DNA from: Trochalopteron elliotii | Taxonomy: Eukaryota > Chordata > Aves > Passeriformes > Leiothrichidae | Direction of reading: 5' to 3' | NCBI GenBank assembly: GCA_024734555.1 | Contig: JANPWX010019792.1 | Coordinates: 1,003,531-1,067,530 of the forward strand | DNA length: 64,000 nt | Part shown: positions 9,401 to 24,400 of the stretch, in pieces | How the letters are laid out: each line of letters opens with the position of its first letter | Numbering within the stretch: the first letter of the stretch is position 1 | Notes under the pieces: generated by a model | What the model saw: only the letters and a program-made list of their open reading frames with translations | The model's database searches: none | What the model was told of the DNA's origin: nothing | Translations under genes and position numbers: made by a program

Positions 9401-12400
9401 TGTTCAGTGTTTGAAAACAAATCTTCAAGTCACCTGGTAGCATTAGGCAAATACTATTTTCAGACTAAAATGAAACAGAAAACTAAAATTTGCCTAATAC
9501 TATACCTGCAGATAATTAAGTTTTCATTGTAGACTGTAAGTCTGCAAATGTCCTGACTTAGAACTTTTGCTTTGATGATACTGATACTGTGTTCTGCATC
9601 AGAAGATACATTTAAATACATGCTTTAGCTTGTTTTCTCTGTTCTCAGGTTTAATTGTTTCTTCTTACAGGGACAATGGTGTGAAAGCAATTGAGAACCT
9701 GATGCAAAGGAGAGGAAAATTTGACTATATATTGTTAGAAACAACTGGTTTGGCAGATCCAGGTAGTTCACCTTACAATTTTCATAACCACGATAATTAT
9801 TCTGTTTTTATGAAGTGCTTATTTGCTCACCAGTTAGTTCACTTCAGCAGTTGTAATATAAAGTGGTGAGTTGTCAGGCACCTATGCTTTGATGGTTGTA
9901 TTGACTGCAGTGAATTGGTTAAGGTGCAAATATGAGGTTGTGTGTTTGGTTGGGTTCTGTTTGTTGAACTTGATCTAAATTTAATCAAAAGCTTTGCAGA
10001 AATCTAGCTAAAATATATTTCCATTTAGAGGAGACACTGGGCCTAGCAAAGAGAATCATACTCTGAAACTAGTAGTTTTCAGTAAACTTTTGATGTTCTA
10101 CATTCCTTCTTTTAAAGTCTACATAGTTAGCATCTGTTGGATTGTTACACTGGTCGGGATAGGCCTTATATTTTGTGAAGTTGTAAAATATATTGTGAAA
10201 CAGACTAGTACGTTCTTCTTACAGAGCAATAATAGATTTTACAAAATCCTTCTATGCTCTTTGGTAATATTTATTACAAAAAGGTGTTCGAACTTGAGCT
10301 CGTGTTAGGAATAGCTATCCAAAACAGTTTTCTCTAAACCATCCACATTAAAAATCTGTTGTAGATGGAGAGGGAAGGAAATTCTTATCAGAAATTCAAT
10401 TGTTTCCCCTTTAGGAGACTGGTGCTTTCCAGCTCAAAGCTAAATAGTTGTCATTATAAAGTAATTTTCTTGACATTGATTTGGCCTCTGTTACACACAA
10501 ATTCTGTTTGAGTCAAATTGGAAAACTATTAAGCTTTTTGGAAAAAAAAAAATCAATAGATACCAGAAAACAATTTCAAGTTGTGGTCCCTGCTATATCT
10601 TGCATGAGTAAGCACTAGAACAACTGGCAGTTGGCAATTTGGGTCTGATATAGAGTGATGTTTGAAGGACTGCCTGTTATCACTTCAGGGGGACAGTTTT
10701 AGGGGTTGTAATGACTTTAGATGCTGATTTTATTGTTAGCACTGCAAACACAGTTTTTCTGTGAAATACCTCAGTGTATATAATTTACTGGAAAAATCTC
10801 AGTTTTGTAACTGCATGTATACTGCACTTTGTAGGAGCTGTGGCCTCCATGTTCTGGGTTGATTCTGAGCTGGGAAGTGACATCTATCTTGATGGTAAGA
10901 AATGCAAGCTAATTTTCCTGTGTATTGGCATTTCATATCTGATATACAGTAGAGTAGTGTATTCTTGGTGTTTTAAGGCAAGGTTTCAGAAAATGTTAGA
11001 AATGTATGAACTTGGTTTTCACACTGCCAGGTTTGATCACGGAGGCGTCCCTGCTTATTTTGATGCTTGTTTATGTATTTGGTGTGATGTTTCATCTTGC
11101 TAAATCCAACAAAAATTGAGTAATGCTTTTCTAAGGGGTCAGATATGGACAGCTCTTGATTGTGATGTAAGGGGGGGGCAAATCTCATTAACTAGGTGTT
11201 ATAAAACCTCATTTAGGATTAATATTACGGCATGCTTTTTTTCTCTTCTCCTTCCCCCTTTCTCCTGCAGTGTAGTGTTTCCTAAAGGGTTTCCTATTCT
11301 TCTGAATTCATAAAGTGTCAACACCTGGATGTTTCTGCCTTTTGTTTTCTGCTTTCATCATCTATTGTACTTGTTGGCTCTAATATATGCTGTGTTCTTA
11401 TTAAAACCTGAGATTACTGAAAGATAATTCATCATTATATGTAGTTTAAGAGGGATTTTTTTATGTATGGAAGAAACTACTTTTTGGCTTAAAAAATGCC
11501 CTACTAACATTTTGGCCAGCCTGTGAAATACTCATCTAACCAAGGAAGGAAACATTGAATTCAATAAGAAAGAACTTTCTAAGTTTCTATCAGAGACTTG
11601 CAAATTCCTGGTAATTTGCCATCAGAATGGCTGCATATGTCAGTCAGTCCCTTAATTTGTTTCAGTATTTTGTAAAAGCATACCTCAGCCAATTTCCTCT
11701 TGTGGAAGATGAGGCATCTACTTTGTGACAGTTCATCTCACCTGGTTCTATTGACATTTTACTACCACAGATACGACAAGGAATAAAAAAAAAATAGGTA
11801 ACAAGTTTAATCTTCAGATACTTTCAGTGTTTCCAGTTTATTATAACTAGTTGTAAATGTGCTGATATTGTTACCTTTGTACAGAAGGTTGGCAGGTTGT
11901 TAAACTGACAGCTGATTTCAGCACATTTATATTCCATTTTAATGTTTTCTTTTAGGTATTGTGTCTGTTGTTGATGCAAAGCATGGATTGCAGGTAAGTT
12001 ACTGGATTTCTTACATGTTTTAAAACTGCAGCATGAGAACAGCTATTGCAGTAATGCTCATGTAGATTAATTAATTTTAACAATAGCTGTAATTCTTACC
12101 TTGAATGAGGATATATTTCATTATTACTATGTTTTGGATGGGCACAGGGAGGTACTGATATTCTCAGGAGTTTGGATTCTTACAGACACAGCAACATTCT
12201 GACAAGAGTTGCCAGGTTGCCTCTATAAAATTACATTTCTGCACTGTAAAACTCTTCACCATCTCACCTAATACAGTTTCCTACTTACCTAAGGCATACT
12301 CTTATTTGCAATTTAGGAACATGACTTTATAATTTCTCTACTTAATGTCTGTGTAGCCCTACTATCACATCAATCCAAATCTCTCCCAAGGTTGCAAATC

Positions 12401-15400
12401 AAACCCTTCAGTATCTGTGGAAGTTTTTATCTTTCTGTCTCCTACAGCTGAGTACTTGCTGTAGGAGCTAGTACAGTTCCTTCTAGTTCTATCTCTTCAC
12501 TCAAGAATCTTACTTTTAATCCAGATAGGCATTTGGATTACTGTAAAAACAAAGCAGAGATTGGTCACTGGCCTGTGTTACTTGAAAGGAGAGTATAAGA
12601 CCAGGTGACTTATTCCAGTGTGGTAACAATTGAGTTAGGGCTTGCACTGGGCAGGGTACTAATGTAATGGCAGCTGTGGTGGGCAAAAATGACAGCACAG
12701 GTGTCCTGGTACTGCTTCACATTAAAATTTTATATGGAAGCAGACAAAAAGAGCAAGTATTAATGTAATCTGTATAAAAAATACAGTGTAAGAACAGACA
12801 TATGTAACAGTGAGCTTTAGAGGTCAGCAAAAATTGTGATTAAATCAAATAGTTCAGCTTTTTTTTTTTAATAGGTGGGTGTAAATATAACTATTTGTAA
12901 CTTAATAACTTAGGAGGTTACTGCTTTGATTTGGTATTGATTTTTGCAGGATTCAAAAACGAAAGTGACCATAAGAAAAAATTCTTTAATCGTATAAAAA
13001 TTGCACACTGTGGAAGTGTTTTTAATACTTCTGCATTTACAATGGCTGCAAGTGGCTCGGAGAACTGAAGAATGATTGTTTAAAAATAAGAGAGTTATTC
13101 TTTCTGTTTAAGATTTTTTTTGTTTGGACTACTTGGGTTTCTCCTTTCATTTGTGCTTATCTAATAGCTGATTTACCAAAAGGGTAGCAGTCCTGTTCTC
13201 TCATTGGTTGGTGTTGGACTGGCACAGAACAAATCTAACCTCATAGCAAGCCAGTTTGGCAAGTTACATTCATTGTGTGCTGCAGGAACTTTTGTGGAGA
13301 AGTTGGTAGAAGAGTGAGGGGAAAGGGGTGATTTGCCCTTCCAAGCAGGAACTGTCTTCTAAATCAGCTCTACTATCCTTAGAATTCATATCATGTTTTA
13401 GGTCAGTCCTTTGTCATCTGGGTTCCGTCATACTAATTCAGATGTGTTTTATTGCTTGCAAAAATGGTGCTCTCTTTATCTTTTTCTTTGTGCCGTGCTG
13501 AATTATTGACTTAGATCAAATATAATTGTGTTGCACACAGCAGCACTAAATTATTACTGTTTGAAAGTTAGTTTTTTAATATTAGACTTTCAAGCAATGC
13601 AACAGAAACAACACAAAAATGTTTTGAAATGTTCAAATTTTCCATCTGCTGTTACCTTTGGCAACTCAGTGAAAACATACATTATCTAATCCATAAACTT
13701 GTAAAACACTGGCATCTACTCAGAATAGTAGGAACTTCAGACTTTCTCAGTTGTGTACTAAGTAAACAACTTTCCCTTTTATGTAAGAGGATTTGCCAAC
13801 TTGTTTAGTTTCTCTGATTGCCAAGCCTGACCTCTACAGCTGCTTATTATTTAAAGAACTTTGAAAGCCATGCAGCTAATGACATTGGGATAGTGGGCAG
13901 CAATTTAAGTCTGTCATACTTCAAAAAACCAGCCCTTCACAAGAAAAGCTGGCAAACATCCCCATGACCAGTGAGCCAAATTGAAACTGAAGTGGTAGTT
14001 GATACCATAGGTTATCACTCTAACAGCATTCTGAAATACTAATTTCTTTAATCAGAAAGATTAAACTGAAGGCAAACAGCTGAACAGTTGGAAGTTACAG
14101 TCCTCAACTTCCAGGACCTGACATCTGGACTACTGACATTTGTTCTTCCCAGGGCAGCAAACCTAAAGATTGATTGAGTGAAATCAGTACACAGAAGATT
14201 ACAAAGAAGAGGTCAGAGGAGAGGTTCCTGAGAGTCATCTTGTTGTTATGCCCTGCTTAGGTTGAGCACAATCAAGAAATAGTATTGTTTCTTTTTTCAT
14301 GATAGACTCATGGTATGCAATAACCTCTTTTTGTTTTTCAAGTAAAATACTGTTAGATGCCTGATAATTCTCATGAAGTAAAGAAAGTTTTCTAGGTTTT
14401 TAAAAATGTATGTATTTCCCATGACAATCAGTTCCATTTTTAATTTGGTATTTCTGTAACTTGAAACTGAGATTTTAAAGTAATATTCCTGAGACATTTA
14501 GAGCTGATGAACGAATGTGCAGGACTCTAACCTTCCCAGAGATGCAAGCAAGTTCTTAATAATATTACAGCATCAGTTTGATGTTTTACTTCCTCCAGAT
14601 GTCTGTGATGTTTCTCTCCTAGAGATTGCTGCCTGCATGGCAGAGTGGGCAGAAAATTACTTGTAGCTAGACCTTTGCTGCTTCAGTGTTGCTATGCCTA
14701 AGTTAAGTAAGGGTTTCTGTTCCTAAAGATTATGCTGCTGCTTGAGGTGCAAGGTTTTTTTTTCCCTTTCACTGATACTTCTGTGAAGACACTAGACAAG
14801 TGGAGATGATGCTGAAACTCCTGTAGCTTCTGATCTTGGACAAACTTTCCAAAGAGTAGTGGTTTGTTCACACAAACATAGAAAAAGTTACCAGTTTTTA
14901 CTATTGAAGTACAGTTTGTCTTGTACAGTCTTCCAGAGAAAAAAAAGAGTGTGAAGTTACATATATGAAATGCTGTATTGCATGCCTATTCTGTGTTTTG
15001 TTAGTTGACATCAGACTCATTTGTAGAATTACTGAGCCTTAATTTTCTTCCAGGTACATTTTTTCATTGTTACTGTATGTCATGGTGACTTCTTTAATTC
15101 ACTGTAAAGCTGAAAAATAATTAAATATTATAAAGTTTTCCAACTCTTTAGCATTCTAATAATAAAATTATTAGAAGAGTTTGCTTTAAGGCAGTTACAA
15201 ATCTCTGTAATGGTGAATGTATAAAGGTACTTTTTCACCATCATTTAACAGAAGGATTCTAGATGCCATCTTCCTCAGTACCTTGTTGGAAAACAGACCT
15301 CAATTCAGTTTGGCTTTCTTTAGTTGAAAATGAATTTAAATTTAATTTGAATATGATTAATCCAATTCTTTTAATTTTTGTTTAGCACTTGACAGAGGAG

Positions 15401-18400
15401 AAACCAGAAGGCCTTATCAATGAAGCATCTCGGTATGGATGTAAAATCAAGTCAGGAATTGCACTGTATAAAAGTTCATTGGAAATGGGTTCTTTTATAG
15501 GGCTTTTTTCTCCTGCTTTGCTTAAACTGAGGTAGATTGGTGTAATGAGGTAAAACAGGGAAAAGTAACTTCATGTTTCATTTGATCTTTCTGCCAAGAA
15601 ATGACTCTTCTTTTTAATAGTAATGGGATTTTAATTAATTGAATGAGAAGCACCTGTGTTGGGGGAATTGAAAGTTTCCTGTTAGAGTCTATCATGCTTG
15701 AAGCAGAACTGGAGATAGAGGAATACTTTTTAATAAATGTGGAGCCACAATAATTAGGGGTAATTGTAACAATTGAAGTCTTCATAAAGCAAAGAGGCTT
15801 CAAGAATCACATTACAAGGACCACATGCAAGGCAAACAGGGATTTGTAAAGTTGTTAAATCACTAAGCACTTTGGATTAAAGGACATAACAAATGCCAAC
15901 AAAGAAACAAACCAACCAACCTGAAATAAAAGAATCTAGCAAGCCTTGATTTGATCTCTTAGGGCACATAAGAACATGTTGAGGAAAAGTCAGTAGCACT
16001 TTAATCACTGTCTGTGATGTTCTAGTTTGAGTAGTGCTTGCCCTTCTGTACTAACAGTGTTCATATTATCTTTTGGGGCTGTGGGAGAGATGATGTTTCT
16101 GCCTTACAGATATAATATTTGTTTGTTAATGATGTCTTTTTCCCTCTTTTTTTTCTTAATACACAGGCAGGTTGCATTAGCTGATCTTATAATCATCAAT
16201 AAAACAGATTTGGTTTCGGAGGAAGAATTGAATAAAGTCAGAACATCTGTGAGGTATGAAACTTTTGGCATAACTGTAACACTGTACTGTCTCAAAAATT
16301 AATTAATCATAGTTTAATTCATTCTTTCATAACTTAATTTCTTTACTGTTGTTAAAATAGAAATTAGATCTCGTTATTAGATTGACACAAATTAATAAAC
16401 TTATAAGGGAAAAGAGGCTGGCCCTTGCTAAAGGTATTCCAGTACTTCTATGTGTTTACACAATCTTAGCATTTTATCTGTCTAGGTAAGATTTGATATT
16501 ATGTACTAAGGACAGGCCTTTGTCTTAAGTGTTCATGTTCTTATGTTTCTGAGCAGCTGTTGCCATTTTTGAGAATTAGCAGAAGTGGGAAAAAAAAATC
16601 TGCTGGTAAATATGAGTTCACCAGCAAATGCAAAGTTATATGGAGGAAGTCCCACAATTATCATGGGAGCTAAAGAACCAATGGTCTGAATCAAATTAAT
16701 GATTGAAGACATTGCCTTTTTCTATCAATACCATGATAAGTCAAATTAAACATGAACATTTTAATACTTCAAAATTAAAATACTTTACAACAGTGCCAGT
16801 TGTTTGAAATAGGAAAATAAAAATGCTTAGACTGTGCTCAGTGTTTCATGACTAGCTTTGGATTAGGAAAATGCTGCTCTATCTGATGGTATCTTGTTGT
16901 CAGAACTTGTGAAGTTCCTGACTTTTAGTGGAAACCCAGTATCTTAACCCATATCTGATAGTTATTTAACAAGCTGAAAACAGAGTTGGGGTGCTATTTC
17001 ACATGATGCTGTCCATGGTTAACATATTCAAACAATATATCACAGCTGTATTTTCATCTAAGTAATGATTTTTCTGTTTTATTTTAGGTCAATAAATGGA
17101 CTTGTTAAAATTCTAGAGACGCAAAGATCAAGGTATTAAATGGCCACTCTTACTAGGTACTAGATCCTGCTTCTTTTGTGACAGTTTTAAGTGTTCTATT
17201 AAATCAGCTTTATTAAAGGAAAATTACTGAATTAGAAATATTTAAATCCAGTGCTTATTTTATGAATAAGATTCAGAAAAAAAAATTGAGGAAGTAAAAA
17301 TGTATTTTTGCTTTAAATTTTTCTTTACTAATGTTCATATCACAGAATCCCAGCATGAGTGAGGTTGGAAGAGAGCACAGTGGGTCATCTTGTCCAACCC
17401 TCTTGCCAAGCAGGGTCATCCCAGAGCACATGGCACAGGATTGCATCCAGATGTTTCTGGAATATCCCCAGTAAGAGAGACTCCACAGCCTCTCTGGTCA
17501 ATCTGTTTCAGTGCTTGGTCACCCACACAGTAAAGCAGTTCTTGCTCATGTTCAGGTGGAACTTCCTGTGTGTCAGTTTCTACCTGTTGCCTCTTGTCCT
17601 GTTCCCTGGCAGCGCTGAGAGCTTGGTCCATCCTCTGACATCCTCCCTTCAGATACTTCTGTGCACGGAGGAGGTCCCCTCAGTCATCTTTTTGAGTCTG
17701 AACAGGCCCAGCTCCCTCAGCCTTTCCTTGTTAGTGAGGTGCTCCAGTCATTTAAACATCTTTGTTGTCCTCCCCTGGACTCCCTCCAGGAACTCCATCT
17801 CTCCTCTGTGCTGAGGAGCCCAGAACTGGGCACAGCACTCCAGGCACAGCCTCACTAAAGCTGACAGGATGGGCAGGATCACCTTCCATGAACTGCTGGG
17901 GTCATGGGGTCTCTTCCATGAGCTCACAGGGTCTCTTCCATGAACTGCCAGCAGTGCTCTTCCTAAAGCCCCTCAGGACACCCCTTGGCATTCTTTGCCA
18001 CAAAGATAAACTGCTAACCAGCCTTGTGAGTGAAGAGCAGCTTGCAAGGTCATGTTGGTTTTGAGCTAGTATTTGGTCATGTGCTTTACAGTGTTTTCCA
18101 TCTATTGTGTCACCTTAAATATTATTCTCATAATTATTCTCATAATAAATATTATTCTCTCTGCTGCAAATAAGTTGTTCCTACAAAATGGCGTTGAAAG
18201 CTGTGGAAGGAAGATACAAGAACAAGAAAAATGATTGCACTGTTTTTGCTGTTTTTAATTGAAAATCTGATTCAGATTTCTTCTTTAATAAGGAATTAAA
18301 TGGATATTGTAGTTGCATTAGGAGAGTAGTGTATCTTCCAGGCTGCTAGGACTGATTTGTGCATTTTTACATCAACTATTGGATTATTGTGGTCAATTGT

Positions 18401-21400
18401 AGCAGCTTCTTCAAAATGGGAGGACTCCACAGTCAATGTTCATAAAATACAGGTTTTCAATTTAAGGAAATTTAAAGGGAAGGTAACAGTCATAACCTTA
18501 ATAAAAGATTCTTGGGTTTTTAAAGTTATAGGCAAATGTAGATGGAAATTGTAGAGAAGAATACTTGCTGTTGTTGGGTGATCAGATAGAAGAAAATGTG
18601 AAGAAGATACTAAACTACATGATTTGTGTTTAAAATGTCCATTGGGGGAGATCCAACGTGTGTTCTCTTTGCATGTTGTATGGTGTCTGATGTCAGCTAG
18701 CACTTTGTTTTGGATATGAGATAAAGTGGGCCTCAGATTCAGTCCTCAATGACAACTCTTTGTTATTTGTAAATATTCTTCTGTAATCAACACATAGGGT
18801 CTCTTCCATTATTAAACATTCCAAATGTGAAATAAGCACAGAAGTAATTTATTGGCATGTTGTTTGATGACATACCTTTTTAAGGAGGGGTTGTTCCTCA
18901 AAAGCCCACATTTAAAAGAGGGGATTACTATGTGAATTTTTAGAACACTGCTGAGAAAAACTGACACTGAGCTGGTCATGAATTTTACACAGGAATTGTT
19001 TGTAAATTCCATTATAAATCTTTCATCTTAGAAACTACTTAATGCAACTACTGTCATATGTAAAAGTTTAATGATTCTGGTTGTATTCCAGAGATGGCTT
19101 TTTTTTTACCTCTTTACCTTTTCTTTTTACCTCTCATGTTCTTTTTATTTAGCCACATGTCATTAACTGCATCTGAAAAGCTGTCAGTTGCTATTAGCAG
19201 TGAAATATATTGCTTTGTGAAAAAAAGTTTTGTATGCAAGTTTATAGGTAGCCATTCTTGTAAGCAGATATGATCAGTACTGCTTATTCTGTGTTGCATT
19301 TTTCATTTGTCTTTTTCAAATTGTAGAGTTGAAATTCCTAGTTCTAGTGCTTGCCTCATAAAGTTGTTTCAGTTTTGTTTGATAACAGTGTGTCAGTGTA
19401 AGCTATGTCTATTTCAGGGGTTTGTGTCTGCCTTGAGAGGCTCAAGGTTCCATTTCCCATTTAGGGAAAATAATTTATTTTTCAGACATCCAGTGTAAGG
19501 GATTTTATAATATTTTTGGAAATACCTTGTATTTTACTGTATTTTTAAAAATTTTGTTTCTGTGCTTACGTGTTATTGTGTAAATAAACACAGCATTTCC
19601 TTGTAGAAGACACTACCAACCACTGATATCCAAAAATAAGGCTAAGTATTAGTCTGATAGACAAGAAAAGAAACATAAGCTTCAGTGATCACCTTTAAAA
19701 CCTGACATTTAAATACATCAAAAATACAAAGCTTTCTTTTTTCCCCTCTCTTTAGAGTTGATCTCTCTAATGTCCTGGACCTACATGCTTTCGACAGTTT
19801 ATCTGGAGTAAGGTATGGTGATAATTTTGTTGTCTTCTATTAAAAAAATTATCTGTGTATGAAACAATCCCACTGGAATCCTGGCTCAAATTTGCATCTG
19901 AGTTTCTGTTAGAAATTCTAGTTTAGTCTGTCCTGTCTAGACCAGGACAGCCACATTTTAACAATTACTGCTTTATGAGCGATAATATCAGTTGGTGTTC
20001 TTTTCTTCAAATGCCTGCAAAACCCTTTTTGACCTTATAAAGTTAAATGAGCCAGTGTGTGTGTGGTTGGTTGGCTTTTTTCCCCAAAACACAAGTTTTG
20101 GTTTAATATCAGAGTAGATTTGTACATTTCTCTGGTTCTTTTAAAGCATTTCAAAATTTTTCTCCTTCGTGTCATGATGAAATGGAGGCCTCCTTAGATT
20201 TCACAGAAGAGAGTGAGGGACTGAGGTTCCACAGCAGAGGCTCTACAAATTCTGTTCACTGTGTTTCTCATTCTTGGGGTTTTTTAATGCTAAATGCATG
20301 CTTCAGCATCGTGGATGGGTGCAAAAGTAAAATGGGAAGGGGAAAAGTTCTTTCTGTTGATGGTGGGTGCTGAAGCACAGCAAAGAGAGTACTGGAGCAA
20401 TCATAAAGGAAAGGAGGGAAAAGGAGGGCAGTATCAGCTTCAATTTTCTTCCTGGATACACACTTTTCACTTCAGATAATGGAATGGAGCAAATTCTGTA
20501 TTCATAGAAGGAAGAAATTGCAGGACATGCAAATTAGTAACCTCTATTAGATAATACGTGCTTGTGAGATTTCCCTCTGAACTGGTATAGTGTTATCACA
20601 ATGATAGGTTTGGTATTTTTTTTGCTGGCACTCACTTTTATCAGATCAGTGAAATACTGTAGTGTTTGTTTCAAGATTTCTACCAATGGCAGCATCAGGG
20701 AAATACCAAACTAGGTATCCAAAACAAAGGGATGGAGGGAGGCTGATACATCCTTTAGAGTTAATAGATAACTGTTAGTTTGTAAGCCAGATCATAAACT
20801 CATGTTCCAAGTTCTTACAATGGATCAGCTAACTGAATTGACTCATGCTGGAGCCACACTACAGAGATGAAAGAGTAAAAAGATGTGAACCAGAAAAGGA
20901 TTGTTCTTGATAACAGCAGTTCACAGTTAGATCTGATTATTTGTAATGTTAGGTGGTGTTCTGCAAGGTTTATTGGTTTGTTGCACTCCACAGATCTGAG
21001 AAAGTTCTTCAGGAGGTGACAAAAAAAAGTCTATTGCTTTCCTCAGTCTAGTCTTCTCTTGTATCTCACTGAGAGAGAGGTTACTTCAGAGCTTCTCAAT
21101 ATTTGGTATTGAAACAGAGGAAACACTCTAAAATATCAACATTTAAAGCCAAATTCTAAAAGCACCAAGAAGATTGTAGGCTGCTTAAATAAAATTTGGT
21201 TTATTTTGTTTATGTTTGAACTCAGCACAGCAAAATTGCTTACGCTGTTTTTATTTTCTAGATATAGAAGTTTGTACATAAAATGCTAGTGGTGGTTTCA
21301 GTGCCATCACCTGAGCAGAAAAACTCCTTGCATCCAGCACCACTTGGACACAAATAGACACCAGTACATTAATAAATTTGTTCTTTTAATGGCATACTGC

Positions 21401-24400
21401 AGGAAGGATTTCTGTCAGCAGACAGACAAAACACTGTTTGATGTGACTCTGTGGTAGAACCTTGTAGTCTGTATATACCCTGAAATCACAGGAAACACGT
21501 TGTGAATTCTGGATTCTGTGAAGGGCAGTATGAGAATAAGACAGCAAAGCAAAGGAAATAGGAGAAGTAGGAATGTGAAATGTTACTTCTGTAGCAGACA
21601 GTGCCTTTTTCCCCCACCATAAAGGCTTCTTAAAATTTTACAGTCATCAAATTAGGAGGAGGGATTTTTATGGACAGTCTTCTCTGATGTGGCAGAGAGC
21701 ATCACAGTAACTTGCGCTGCAGTATTTCTTCCCTGCCTGTTATTCACAATACAGAGAGAAAACAGAAACAGTACTTGAAGAAATTTTGTGCTGTCTTGAT
21801 TAATCAAGACAGTTGTGGATGTGAAATCTAAAGCTGCAGTACAATTTTGTGTTGTCACACAAAAAGGTGCAGTAAGACCCTAAATATTAATTTACAAAAG
21901 AAATCCCCAAGTTCCTTTATTGAGTAGAGAGTATCTGTTTTAAGTCAGCAGGCACACTGCGTAGTAGAAGTGAGCTGTACACATGAGAAGTGGAAGCTGG
22001 TTATTCAGTTTGTATTAGAGATTTAATTCTCTCAAGCAACAGCTTTGTACATTCTTCTTGATTTTAAAATAATTGTAAAATTTTTTTGAGAAAACGGCAT
22101 CTATTAACTTGATAAATTCTAGTTGTTTATTTTTTCTTGCTTTAATGATGTAGTTTGCCTTTTTTTTGCACAAAGTAGTATCAATGGTGTTGTGTTCATT
22201 GAAGTATAAATGCTTTTAATGCTGAAGATACTGCAAATCAGGACTATAATTCTCTTTATGTTTTAAAAACCCTAATTTTCTAACACAAACAATTAACTAT
22301 ATCAACCAAATATAATTAAACATTTCTATTTTGAGATTAAAACTGAATTAACTGTTGAAGCTTATTCTGGATATAAAGCCTTTGTTCGATATTTCAGTTT
22401 TGCTCTGCAGTACTGGAATTTTTTAAATTTTGAAATAATGATATTTTTCCTACCCTACTCAAATGCAACATTTAACTTTACTTATTTTCAGTTTGCAGAA
22501 AAAGCTTGAGCATGTAAAGACAACACATGAACATTTAGATAAGGTAATTATCAAAAATACTGCTTCGATGCTTGTGCAGCACCAGGGTTGTTCAATACTG
22601 CATGCTAATTTTGTTACTGTTTCAGAAGGTTTCAGTAACGTGTTCTAAGGTGTTTGGAAGATTACCTAGATTACACAAAAGGAGTGTGCTTTGTTGTGGA
22701 TGGATTCTAAATGGCTGTGTTAAGTCTCACTTTCAAAAAAAAACTTATATGTTTCCAGTGCTCCAGTCATACAATTTCTTATTTCACATGGAGAGTATTA
22801 GTGAACCAAATAGAACTACTTTTTTTTTTTTGTATTTGCAGAAACAAGTCCTAAGTTTGTAGTCTGTCCTGTAGGTTTTCTGTCCAAAACAAAATCTCTC
22901 TGGCTGAATTGTGGGTCACAGTCCTCCTTGGGGTATCCCTAGGTGGGTGGGGTTCACCCATAGGCCACAAGCCCCCTCAGTGGCTGCAAAAAAGTAAAAG
23001 CTTCTATTTTTTCAATGTGTCTTAGAAAAGTGAGCGTTCTTCAGAAAGTTTCTATGATTAAATTTAATTTTCAGGTTAAAACATCATGCATACAGTGCCT
23101 GTGTTTTTCTTTTTGAACTCCATATTTTAACTGTGAAGTTGCTAGTCTTGAAGACAGGAAAAGGTGATTATAATTTAATTTTGGAACTGATGATTAAATA
23201 TAAAATCAGTTCATGCTTAATTATAATTACAATGACAATGTTGATAGTTTTTGTTTAATCAAAATTTTAAAATCTGCTCAGTTATAGAATCTTAATAGAT
23301 CCCAAAAGTAGATAAAAATGTTAAGTAGAAGCCTTCCTGAATGTTATGAGTTCTAGTATCCTTGTATAATTAGTGAGAGCATTGTTAGTTTGGTAGTGTG
23401 GAGCCATTTGACAGAATTCATTGTTAGTGTGTCTGTTTAGTTTAACACCCACATATTTAAGATGGTTGTTGAGACATTTGAGGCATAGATGAGGGCAGAA
23501 CCCTTCTCACAGTAGGCTGCCAGTCCTTGTTGTATGACAGAGTGTGCTTTTTACCTTCATGTTGAAGGTCGACAGAAACAAGCTGCACAGTGCTTGGAGC
23601 ACAGTGAACTTTGGTCTGCTGTGTTTTGAAGCTGCTCAGAGTGTTAGCTCTTGGTTGTTTAGATAAGTTTACTTGGTCATTAGACAAACATTTGCTGCTT
23701 GTTGCTTTAATTTTTTTTTTCCTTAGGTTAGGCTAGTCATCTGAAGGTAGTTGTTTGAAAGCTTCATAGGAAGTCATTCTCTCTATGTTCTTCCATACCA
23801 TTGAGCAGTTATAGGGACAAAAATAAGACTTATTTTTTCTTTAAATAAATTGTTACAAGTTTTATTTTCATGTTTTCCTTTGATAATTGATCTTGAGTAG
23901 TTAGCTGGTGGTTGCTTTGGAACAAAACTTACTTTCGCACATCTTTATTTTCTGGATCTATTCCTTCATAGTCTGTTTATAAACAGCTTTTCTTACGAGG
24001 CAAGTACAGGTTGCCTTTTATGAAAACTATGTTGGTTATTTTTTTGTCTGATAGAATTGTCATGAAGATTGGTATGCCAGAAAAGTAGCATTCTTAACCA
24101 TATTTGGAAGCTTGATCATAATAGTCTCTACAGCAAAGAATTACATGGTAGCAGCTAATGGCATTAAACTGTTCAAAGCATTGTGTATGCTCTCTTAAGT
24201 GCACACCCAAACAGAAACAAAAAGTAGAGCTTAATTTAGCAAAGTGGAGCAGAACAGAAATAGAGATTTTTTAAAAAAAACGTTGATGTTGTCATACACT
24301 TGCCTTTTTACTGAGGCCAAGTTATAAAGAACACTTTTTGAAATAACTGTATTGAGATGTTTATTCAGTGTGCTAATAATAAGTGTATCTTTCTGCTTGC

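Noticed and set aside
22862..22990. Locally GC-richer patch in ZNG1 intron 11 resembling repeat-derived DNA
   Set aside because: I could not tie it to any repeat family or RNA gene.
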